Shown here: piece by piece, positions 24,517 to 32,712 of the stretch
Numbering within the stretch: the first letter of the stretch is position 1
Layout of the letters: each line of letters starts with the position of its first letter
Source: Acidobacteriaceae bacterium
Lineage (GTDB): Bacteria > Acidobacteriota > Terriglobia > Terriglobales > Acidobacteriaceae
Reading direction: 5' to 3'
DNA: 32,712 bases
Assembly (NCBI GenBank): GCA_003131315.1
Contig: PKUV01000154.1
Location: forward strand, 137,171-169,882
Position numbers and translations under genes: made by a program
Notes under the pieces: model-generated
What the model was told of the DNA's origin: nothing
Databases searched by the model: none
What the model saw: the letters and a program-made list of their open reading frames with translations, nothing else

Positions 24517-26235
24517 ATGTCTCAGCGGCTGGGTGACCTGCTCGTCAAAGAAAAGGTCATCACCCCAGAGCAGTTGGAACAGGCGACCAAGCTCCAGAAG
24601 GATTCTCACTCCCGGCTCGCCTCCGCGCTGGTGAAGCTGGGTTTCCTCTCGGATGAGGATGTCACCAACTTTCTCTCGCGCCAGTACGGCGTGCCCGCCA
24701 TTAATCTTTCTTATTTTGAAATCGACCCCGCCGTCGTCAAGCTGATTCCCTTCGAAACCGCGAAACGCTATCAGATTTTGCCGCTCAGCCGCGTCGGCGC
24801 TTCGCTCACCATCGCCATGGTGGATCCCACCAACGTCTTTGCGATGGACGATATCAAGTTCATGACCGGCTTCAACATCGAACCGGTCGTCGCCTCGGAA
24901 AGCTCCATCGTCGAGGGCATCGATAAGGCCTACGGCACTTCCAAAGAAGCAGAGCTCGAGCAGGTCATGCAGTCGATGAACGACCTCGGCGAAGGCACCG
25001 ATATTGAGGTTCAGAACGAAGAGCAGGAGCTCGAACTCAAGGAGCTGGAGAAAGCGGCCGACGAAGCTCCCATCGTCAAGCTCGTGAACCTGGTGCTCAC
25101 CGATGCCGTGAAGCGCGGCGCCAGCGACATTCACATGGAGCCCTACGAAAAAGAATTTCGGGTCCGCTTCCGTATTGACGGAGTCCTGCAGTTGATCATG
25201 AATCCGCCGCTGAAACTGAAGGACGCCATCACTTCGCGCCTCAAGATCATGGCCAAGCTCGACATCAGCGAAAAGCGGCTGCCCCAGGACGGCCGCATCA
25301 TGCTGAAGATGCAGATCGGCGGCAAGAAAAAGCAACTCGATTTCCGCGTCTCCACTTTGCCCACACTCTGGGGCGAGAAGATCGTGCTCCGGCTGCTCGA
25401 CAAGGAAAATCTGCGCCTCGACATGACCAAGCTCGGCTTCGAGGCGGAGTCGCTGGTCAAGTTCGAGAAGGCCATCCTCAAGCCCTACGGCATGGTGCTG
25501 GTCACGGGGCCGACCGGCTCCGGCAAGACCAACACGCTCTACTCTGCCATCTCGCGGCTGAACCAACCCGATACCAACATCATGACCGCCGAAGACCCGG
25601 TTGAGTTCCAACTGGGAGGCGTGAACCAGGTGCAGATGAAGGAGCAGATCGGCCTGAATTTTGCGGCCGCCCTGCGCGCCTTCCTGCGGCAGGACCCCAA
25701 CATCATCCTGGTCGGCGAAATCCGCGACTTTGAAACCGCGGAAATCGCCATCAAGGCCGCACTCACCGGCCACCTCGTTTTGTCCACCCTGCACACCAAT
25801 GGCGCGCCGGAAACCATCACGCGTCTCATGAACATGGGGATCGAGCCCTTCCTGGTGGCGACTTCGGTTCATCTGATCTGTGCCCAGCGCCTGATCCGGC
25901 GGATCTGCAAAGACTGTTCCGAGCCGGTCGAAGTGCCTCCGCAGGCCCTGATCGATGAAGGTTACACGCCCGAAGAGGCCAAGACGGTGCAGATCATGAA
26001 GGGCAAAGGCTGCGCCACCTGCAACAAGACCGGCTACAAGGGCCGCACCGGTTTGTACGAAGTGATGGAAGTGGATGACGAGATCCGGGAACTGGTTCTG
26101 GTCGGCGCCTCGGCGCTCGAACTCAAGAAGAAAGCGATTGAACGCGGCATGATCACCCTGCGACGCAGCGGGCTGATCAAGGTCGCGCAAGGCTGGACCA
26201 CGCTCGAAGAAGTGGCTCGCGAAACGATCCACTAA
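24517..26235 (+). CDS. pilB: type IV pilus assembly ATPase PilB
   Basis: PilB is the hexameric cytoplasmic motor that drives pilus extension. The 572-residue protein starts with an MshEN-type domain, two similar halves (RLGDLLVKEKVITPEQLEQA at 4 and RLASALVKLGFLSDEDVTNF at 33), a fold known to bind c-di-GMP in relatives. A linker rich in Glu (about 145-185) follows, then the secretion ATPase: Walker A GPTGSGKT (331-338), Asp box, Walker B IILVGEIRDFETAEIA, His box TGHLVLSTLHTN, and a zinc-binding tetracysteine (CKDC near 467, CATC near 502). GGAGAG lies just before the ATG. pilT, pilC, pilS and pilR follow in the same direction. Confidence 0.97.
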   Translation: MSQRLGDLLVKEKVITPEQLEQATKLQKDSHSRLASALVKLGFLSDEDVTNFLSRQYGVPAINLSYFEIDPAVVKLIPFETAKRYQILPLSRVGASLTIAMVDPTNVFAMDDIKFMTGFNIEPVVASESSIVEGIDKAYGTSKEAELEQVMQSMNDLGEGTDIEVQNEEQELELKELEKAADEAPIVKLVNLVLTDAVKRGASDIHMEPYEKEFRVRFRIDGVLQLIMNPPLKLKDAITSRLKIMAKLDISEKRLPQDGRIMLKMQIGGKKKQLDFRVSTLPTLWGEKIVLRLLDKENLRLDMTKLGFEAESLVKFEKAILKPYGMVLVTGPTGSGKTNTLYSAISRLNQPDTNIMTAEDPVEFQLGGVNQVQMKEQIGLNFAAALRAFLRQDPNIILVGEIRDFETAEIAIKAALTGHLVLSTLHTNGAPETITRLMNMGIEPFLVATSVHLICAQRLIRRICKDCSEPVEVPPQALIDEGYTPEEAKTVQIMKGKGCATCNKTGYKGRTGLYEVMEVDDEIRELVLVGASALELKKKAIERGMITLRRSGLIKVAQGWTTLEEVARETIH

Positions 26236-26240
26236 GAACC

Positions 26241-26334
26241 GTCGTTCGCTGTTCGCTCTTCGCTTTTCGCCGGGCGAACGACGAACAGCGAATAGCGAAT
26301 AGCGAAGGGCGAATAGCGAACAGCGAAAGACGAG
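26241..26334. repeat. GTTCGC-family repeat array between pilB and pilT
   Basis: Iterated GCGAAYAGCGAA and the reverse GTTCGCTGTTCGC units, with imperfect inverted symmetry around CGCTTTTCGC. It occupies nearly the whole gap, leaving the pilT ribosome binding site (AAGGAAACGG) free. Confidence 0.7.
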
Positions 26335-26368
26335 CAGCTGAAACTAAAAAAGGAAACGGAAAGAACCT

Positions 26369-27499
26369 ATGGCACTCTCATTAAGCGATCTGCTCCGCCG
26401 CATGCTGGAGATGAGTGGAAGCGACCTCCACATCACCACCAACTCTCCACCACAAATCCGCGTGCACGGACATCTGGTGCCCCTCGACCTGCCCCAGTTG
26501 ACGCCCGCTGAGACCAAGCAACTGGCCTACAGCGTGATGACCGATTCGCAGAAGCACCGTTTCGAAGAAACCCTCGAACTGGATTTCTCGTTCGGTTTGA
26601 AGGGGCTGGCTCGCTTCCGCGCCAACGTTTTCAACCAGCGCGGCGCTTCGGCCTGCGTCTTTCGTCTGATTCCGTTTGAGATCAAATCATTCCACCAGCT
26701 GGGCCTGCCTCCGGTCGTCAGCAAGATGTGCGACAAACCGCGTGGGCTGGTGCTGGTGACGGGGCCGACCGGTTCGGGCAAGTCCACGACGCTGGCAGCC
26801 ATGATCGACAAGATCAATACCGAGCGCCACGAACACATCCTCACCATCGAGGACCCGATCGAGTTCGTGCACATGAACAAGAACTGCATTGTCAACCAGC
26901 GCGAATTGCATTCGGACACCAAAAGCTTTACCGACGCCCTGCGCGCCGCTCTTCGTGAAGACCCGGACGTGGTGCTGATCGGCGAAATGCGCGACCTCGA
27001 AACCATCGAGTCCGCGCTGCGTATCGCGGAAACCGGCCACCTCACCTTCGGTACTTTGCATACCAATTCGGCATCTTCCACCATCAACCGCATCATCGAC
27101 GTGTTCCCGGCGCACCAGCAATCCCAGATACGCGCCCAGCTTTCGCTGGTGCTCGAAGGCATCATGTGTCAAAGCCTGCTGCCGCGCGGCGACGGCAAAG
27201 GACGCGCCATGTGCATGGAAATCCTGGTGCCCAATGCGGCCGTGCGCAACCTGATCCGCGAAGACAAGATTCACCAGATCTACTCCTCCATGCAGTCCGG
27301 CCAGGAGAAGTACGGCATGCAGACGTTCAACCAGTCGCTCGCCTCCGCGTATTTCCAGAAGCAGATCACACTGGAAATGGCGCTGACGCGCTCCAGCAAT
27401 CAGGACGAACTGCAGGAAATGATCGCGCGCGGCGCCACCTTTGTGAACCGGGGCAATCCGGCTCCGATGGCCAAGGGTGCTGCGCCTATGAAGCGATGA
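26369..27499 (+). CDS. pilT: type IV pilus retraction ATPase PilT
   Basis: PilT powers pilus retraction and twitching. The 376-residue protein has the N-terminal PAS-like domain (SGSDLHITTNSPPQIRVHGH), Walker A GPTGSGKS (132-139), Asp box EDPIEFVH, Walker B VVLIGEMRDLETIESAL, His box TGHLTFGTLHTN and the PilT-specific AIRNLIRE motif as AVRNLIRE. This last motif separates it from PilB and PilU. The C-terminal tail (RGNPAPMAKGAAPMKR) is basic. It lies between pilB and pilC. Confidence 0.97.
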   Translation: MALSLSDLLRRMLEMSGSDLHITTNSPPQIRVHGHLVPLDLPQLTPAETKQLAYSVMTDSQKHRFEETLELDFSFGLKGLARFRANVFNQRGASACVFRLIPFEIKSFHQLGLPPVVSKMCDKPRGLVLVTGPTGSGKSTTLAAMIDKINTERHEHILTIEDPIEFVHMNKNCIVNQRELHSDTKSFTDALRAALREDPDVVLIGEMRDLETIESALRIAETGHLTFGTLHTNSASSTINRIIDVFPAHQQSQIRAQLSLVLEGIMCQSLLPRGDGKGRAMCMEILVPNAAVRNLIREDKIHQIYSSMQSGQEKYGMQTFNQSLASAYFQKQITLEMALTRSSNQDELQEMIARGATFVNRGNPAPMAKGAAPMKR

Positions 27500-27641
27500 C
27501 CTCGAAAATGCCCGGTAGCACACTGGGCCGCAAGACGAGCGAAGAGGCAAGAGAAGAGACGAGCGAAGAGACAAAAAGGCGCGGGCAGCCCGCAAAATCG
27601 GCAGCCCACGCCGGCGAAACACGGATAAGGAGAAAGCAACC

Positions 27642-28850
27642 ATGCCGGTTTTTACGTTTTCAGGAAAGACCGCTTCGGGCGAGAAAGTTCAGGGAGAGCG
27701 CGTAGCCTCCACCAAGGACGGGCTGGCCTCACAGCTGCGGAGGGAGCGCATCACCCCAGGCTCCATCCGGGAGAAGGGCAAGGAATTTTCCCTGCCCACT
27801 TTTGGCAGCGGCAAGGTCAAGGTCAAGGAAGTTGCGGTGTTCTTCCGCCAGTTCTCCGTCATGATTGACGCCGGCCTGCCGCTGGTGCAGTGTCTGGAGA
27901 TTCTCGGCGCCAACCAGGAGAACCCTGCCTTCCAGAAAACGCTGCTCGGTGTCCGGACCACCGTCGAAGGTGGCTCGACGCTGGCCAATGCCATGCGCCA
28001 GTTTCCGGTCATCTTCGACGACCTGACTACCAACATGATCGAGGCCGGCGAGACCGGCGGTATTCTCGACATCATCCTCCAGCGTCTGGCCATCTACGTG
28101 GAAAAGGCGGTCAAGCTGCGCGCGGCCATCAAGTCGGCGTTGATCTACCCGGTGGCCGTCGTCTCCCTCGCCGTGCTGATCGTGGGCGCGCTGCTCAAGT
28201 GGGTGGTGCCGATCTTCGCCAACCTCTTTGTCGGATTGGGAGTTGGACTTCCGCTGCCCACCCGCATTGTCATCGGCCTCAGTGCCTTCGTGGGTCATTT
28301 CTGGTGGTTCTTCATCGTGGGTGGCATCGGCGCCGTCTTCGGTGTCAAGCAGATTCGCAAGCACCCGCGTGGCCGCTATTACTTCGACGCCATGCTGCTC
28401 AAGCTGCCCATCATCGGCCTGCTGCTGCGCAAGATCGCAGTCGCCCGTTTCACCCGAACCCTGGGCACGCTCATTACCTCCGGCGTTCCTATTCTCGAAG
28501 GCTTGGCCATCACCGCCCGCACCTCGGGCAACGCCGTGCTCGAAGAAGCGCTGATGAAGGTGCGCAAGGCGATCGAAGAAGGCCGCACCATCGTCGATCC
28601 ACTGCGCGAATGCGGCGTCTTCCCCAACATGGTGACCCAGATGATCGGCGTTGGCGAAGCCACCGGCGCCATGGACTCCATGCTGCAGAAGATCGCGGAC
28701 TTCTACGAAGACGAAGTCGACTCGGCCACCAAAGACATGCTGGCCATGCTGGAGCCGATCATCATCGGTCTCCTCGGCATCAGCATCGGCGGCATCGTTA
28801 TTTCTCTGTACATGCCGTTGTTCGCGATGATCGCAAAACTGGCGGGATAG
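27642..28850 (+). CDS. pilC: type IV pilus inner-membrane platform protein PilC
   Basis: PilC is the platform that passes motor rotation to the pilin subunits. The 402-residue protein has two T2SF/GspF repeats (about 65-190 and 270-392), each starting with a FxRxLxxLIxSGVPLLxxL-like stretch (FFRQFSVMIDAGLPLVQCLE and FTRTLGTLITSGVPILEGLA). Three hydrophobic segments are near 168-190, 218-240 and 370-395. AAGGAGA lies about 8 nt before the ATG. It follows pilT after a 142-nt gap containing repeated GACGAGCGAAGAG and a GCGGGCAGCCCGC hairpin. Confidence 0.96.
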   Translation: MPVFTFSGKTASGEKVQGERVASTKDGLASQLRRERITPGSIREKGKEFSLPTFGSGKVKVKEVAVFFRQFSVMIDAGLPLVQCLEILGANQENPAFQKTLLGVRTTVEGGSTLANAMRQFPVIFDDLTTNMIEAGETGGILDIILQRLAIYVEKAVKLRAAIKSALIYPVAVVSLAVLIVGALLKWVVPIFANLFVGLGVGLPLPTRIVIGLSAFVGHFWWFFIVGGIGAVFGVKQIRKHPRGRYYFDAMLLKLPIIGLLLRKIAVARFTRTLGTLITSGVPILEGLAITARTSGNAVLEEALMKVRKAIEEGRTIVDPLRECGVFPNMVTQMIGVGEATGAMDSMLQKIADFYEDEVDSATKDMLAMLEPIIIGLLGISIGGIVISLYMPLFAMIAKLAG

Positions 28851-28867
28851 AAAAGCAAGCGCTGGTC

Positions 28868-28976
28868 GTCGTTCGCTATTCGCAGTTCGCTCTTCGTCGT
28901 CTGCCAGGCGAACAGCGAATAGCGAACGACCAACAGCGAACGACGAACGACCAACGACCAACGACCAACGACCGAA
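28868..28976. repeat. GTTCGC-family inverted repeat and GACCAAC tandem run before pilS
   Basis: GTCGTTCGCTATTCGC (28868-28883) is an exact inverted copy of 28915-28930. It is followed by tandem ACGACCA units up to the pilS start, so pilS has no visible Shine-Dalgarno. This is the most extended member of the family also seen at 18243, 22074 and 26241. Confidence 0.8.
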
Positions 28977-28979
28977 TTC

Positions 28980-30675
28980 ATGCATTCCATCTCCGATGAG
29001 CGGAACTGGCTGACCTGGCTGGTGAAGGTTCGCATCCTGATCCTGATGGTCCTGCTCGCCATCGAACTCGCCGTCATCCGCCTCACTCCCAGCCCGCTGC
29101 CCATCCTGCCCTTTCTCACCGGGATGGTGCTGTGGTTCGTGCTCTCGCTGTTTTTCCTCTTTCTGGTTTCGGTCTGGAGCGAACACCGCCTCCAGGCCAT
29201 TCTGCAAGTGCTCTCCGATCTGGCCATGGTCACGCTGGTCGTTCATGTCACAGGTGGCATCGACAGCTCGCTGAATTTTCTCTACCCCCTGGTCATCGTG
29301 GTCGCTTGCATGTTGCTGCCGCGAGCCTGGGGATATCTGAGCGCGGCTCTGGCTTTCATCCTGTTCGGAACCATCCTCGAGCTCGATTACTATTTGGTCA
29401 TTCCCTCGTATGCGAGCTCGCATCCCAAGCTGAAGGCGCTGCAGGTAGTGATCTTCGTCAACCTCTTTGCCTACTTCGCCATCGCCTATCTGGCCGGCTT
29501 GCTGATGAGCAAGCTCCGCCAGGTGGACGTGCAACTGAAGGATGCCAGCGGTGCGCTCGAAAATCTCCAGGCGCTCCACGAAAATATCGTGCAGTCCATG
29601 AGCGGCGGTGTCATCACCACCGGGCTCGACGGACGCATCACGCTGGTCAATCGAGCGGCCCAGCAACTGCTCGAGATCTCCGAAGCCGAGCTGCGCGGAC
29701 GCTCCGTGGCCGACCTCTTTCAGGATCCGTTGCCCCACTTCGGCGTGGCCCGGGGCGATGCCGAAGTCCGCTACTTGGCCGTCAATGGCTTCCGCAAGAC
29801 TTTTCGCGTGATGGTTTCCGCGCTCAACGTGAGCGCGCGTGGCGACTTGGGCTTTGTCTATTCCTTTGACGACCTCACCGAGATCCGCCGCCTGGAGCGC
29901 GAAGTGCGCATGCAGGATCGCCTGGCTGCCGTGGGCCGCCTGGCCGCCGCCATCGCTCACGAAATCCGCAATCCCCTAACCTCCATCGCCGGCTCGGTCA
30001 GCATGTTGTCGGATGCGCCCGCCTTGAATTCCGAAGAGCGGGCCCTTTTGCAGATTGTGATCCGCGAGTCGGATCGCCTCAACAACATCATCACCGATTT
30101 TCTGGCGTACTCCCGGGGCAAGCAATATCGCTTCGAGCGCGTGAATCTGATTCCGTTGCTGCAGGACACTCTTACTCTGCTCGAACACCGCCTCACCGCC
30201 GAGAACGCGGGCATCCAGCTCGAGCGCAGCTTTCCGAAGTCCGAAGCTTGGGTGCTGGCCGATGGCGACAAGCTCAAACAGGTGTTCTGGAACTTCTGCG
30301 AAAACGCGGTGCGCGCAATAAAAACGACGAAAAAAGGTGGAACGCTGACCGTGGCCCTGGCCGAGCGCGGCCCCGATTGGGAGATGAGCTTTGCCGACAC
30401 CGGTCCCGGCCTCAACCAGCAGCAGACGGAAAAAATCTTCGAGCCCTTCCAGTCGACCTTTGAAGGTGGAACCGGGCTGGGCCTGGCCATCGTGTACCAG
30501 ATCGTCCAGGCGCACGAAGGCAAAGTGTGGGCGCGTTCGGAAGTGGGCAAGGGCACCAGCTTCGTGGTGCGGTTGCGGCGTCTGGAGCAGGGCGCCACGG
30601 TTGGAACTTCCTCCGCATCGGCATCCGCCGGAGCTGCGCTGGCAGCCGCGGGAGCGGGAGCGGGAGGAGGTTCGC

Positions 30676-30683
<8 letters not shown>
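28980..30683 (+). CDS. pilS: PilS-type membrane sensor histidine kinase
   Basis: A 567-residue sensor kinase. Six hydrophobic segments in residues 13-175 form the membrane sensor, followed by a PAS domain (about 195-300), the phospho-acceptor H327 in AAIAHEIRNPLTSIAGS, N-box NFCENAVRAI, G1 DTGPGL and G2 GGTGLGLAIV. This is the PilS layout, and pilR overlaps its 3' end. The last 30 residues are low-complexity Ala/Ser/Gly (SASASAGAALAAAGAGAGGG); this purine-rich DNA supplies the GGGAGGAGG ribosome binding site of pilR. PilS in other bacteria senses pilin level in the membrane; no pilA is in view here. Confidence 0.93.
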
Positions 30684-32088
<1,405 letters not shown>

Positions 32089-32092
32089 GTTC

Positions 32093-32125
32093 GGCTCTCA
32101 GCTTTCAGCTCTCAGCTGTCAGTAA
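32093..32125. repeat. CTCAGCTTTCAGC repeat after pilR
   Basis: Iterated CTCAGCTTTCAGCTCTCAGC units just after the pilR stop, similar to the run between trpC and trpF at 1907-1937. Confidence 0.5.
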
Positions 32126-32216
32126 AACCAGTGACCTCATCCCCGCTGGTATTTACCGCACAATGCAAGTTAGAATCCTGTGTTCCTTCCCCGCAACCAT
32201 TTTTCACGCTACCAAT

Positions 32217-32712
32217 ATGTTCGAACAAGCCTTCAAAAACATCGATGACGTCCTCCGGAAAGAAGCCGGCTGCACCACCGAACTCGACTACACCGAGCAA
32301 ACCTCCTGGCTGCTCTTCCTGAAATATCTCGACGATCTAGAGCGTGACAAGACCGCCGAGGCCGCGCTGGACGGTAAGAAGTACACGAACATTCTCGACA
32401 AGTCCTACCAATGGGAAAGCTGGGCTGCGCCCAAGGGCAAGGACGGCAAGCTCGACCACAACAAAGCTATGACCGGCGACGACCTCCGCGACTTCGTGAA
32501 CGCGAAGCTCTTTCCCTACCTGCACAGCTTCAAGCAAAAGGCGACTGGCCCGAACACCCTCGAATACAAAATTGGAGAGATCTTCGGCGAGATCAAGAAC
32601 AAGATTCAAAGCGGCTACAACCTGCGCGAGATCCTCGACCACATTGACGAACTGCGCTTCCGCTCGCAGACCCAGAAGCACGAGCTCTCGCACCTCTACG
32701 AGGCCAAGATCA
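32217..32712 (+). CDS. hsdM: type I restriction-modification methyltransferase, N-terminal part (HsdM)
   Basis: About 165 codons of an HsdM subunit, cut by the window end. The visible part is the helical HsdM N-terminal domain: FEQAFKNIDDVLRKEAGCTT, then YTEQTSWLLFLKYLDDLE, and later IKNKIQSGYNLREILDHIDE. The methyltransferase catalytic motifs (NPPF and others) lie outside the window. HsdM methylates adenine in the host recognition sites and forms a complex with HsdS and HsdR, whose genes would be expected downstream. The gene begins about 130 nt after pilR and marks a switch from housekeeping genes to a defence system. No Shine-Dalgarno is obvious. Confidence 0.9.
   Translation, partial: MFEQAFKNIDDVLRKEAGCTTELDYTEQTSWLLFLKYLDDLERDKTAEAALDGKKYTNILDKSYQWESWAAPKGKDGKLDHNKAMTGDDLRDFVNAKLFPYLHSFKQKATGPNTLEYKIGEIFGEIKNKIQSGYNLREILDHIDELRFRSQTQKHELSHLYEAKI

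Noticed and set aside
24469-26232. 587-codon open frame antisense to pilB
   Set aside because: Shadow of pilB caused by codon bias; no domain and no ribosome binding site.
28930-28976. Tandem ACGACCA units as a possible CRISPR array
   Set aside because: Units are 7-8 nt, contiguous and without spacers; they are part of the GTTCGC repeat family.
27729-29960. 743-codon open frame antisense to pilC and pilS
   Set aside because: It spans two real genes and the repeat array between them; composition is His/Gln/Asp-rich antisense type.

Overview
The window looks like a piece of a GC-rich Acidobacteriota chromosome (Terriglobia/Koribacter-like). This is an inference from protein flavour, gene order and the very palindrome-rich intergenic DNA; no rRNA or tRNA gene is present to settle it. 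Nearly all of it is core-type sequence: trpC-trpF-trpB (minus strand, trpB cut by the window start), a membrane pyrophosphatase, rho, an omega-like RNA polymerase subunit, rpsT, a Ycf46-like AAA ATPase, phoH-ybeY-corC-era, an RsbW-like ATPase, an NtrY/NtrX-type two-component pair, a GH10 xylanase next to an endonuclease III-like glycosylase, the type IV pilus block pilB-pilT-pilC-pilS-pilR, and the start of a type I methyltransferase (hsdM) at the right edge.

Layout: 1-2758 tryptophan synthesis (minus); 3171-5654 pyrophosphatase (plus); 5655-8339 a repeat mosaic with two convergent HigBA toxin-antitoxin modules and two extra copies of the rho 3' end; 8340-10479 rho, omega-like and S20 (minus); 10748-17463 AAA ATPase, PhoH, YbeY, CorC-like and Era (plus); 17773-18237 RsbW-like ATPase (plus); 18309-24118 NtrX, NtrY, xylanase and glycosylase (minus); 24517-32088 type IV pilus motor, platform and PilSR (plus); 32217 to the end HsdM.

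The most unusual aspect is what repeats have done to genes. Three rho 3' ends lie in tandem, each followed by the same composite palindromic element. They encode the same C-terminal residues but differ by many synonymous substitutions, so each was probably once the working end of a rho gene. A HigBA module sits between the first two copies and its antitoxin reads out of frame into the second. The 3' end of corC is likewise duplicated across another palindromic element. Two adjacent genes (xylanase and glycosylase) carry repeat-like DNA in frame inside their coding sequence. Together these suggest active palindromic repeat families that insert into genes and act as recombination points with diverged relatives. 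I saw no CRISPR array, transposase, integrase or rRNA/tRNA gene.

Functional links: PilB (with an MshEN-like c-di-GMP-binding type N-terminus), PilT and PilC form the pilus motor and platform, and PilSR is the adjacent sigma-54 type regulator with an intact GAFTGA loop. NtrX, by contrast, has that loop changed to SSFPGA. PhoH, YbeY, CorC-like and Era form the familiar RNA-processing/ribosome-maturation neighbourhood.
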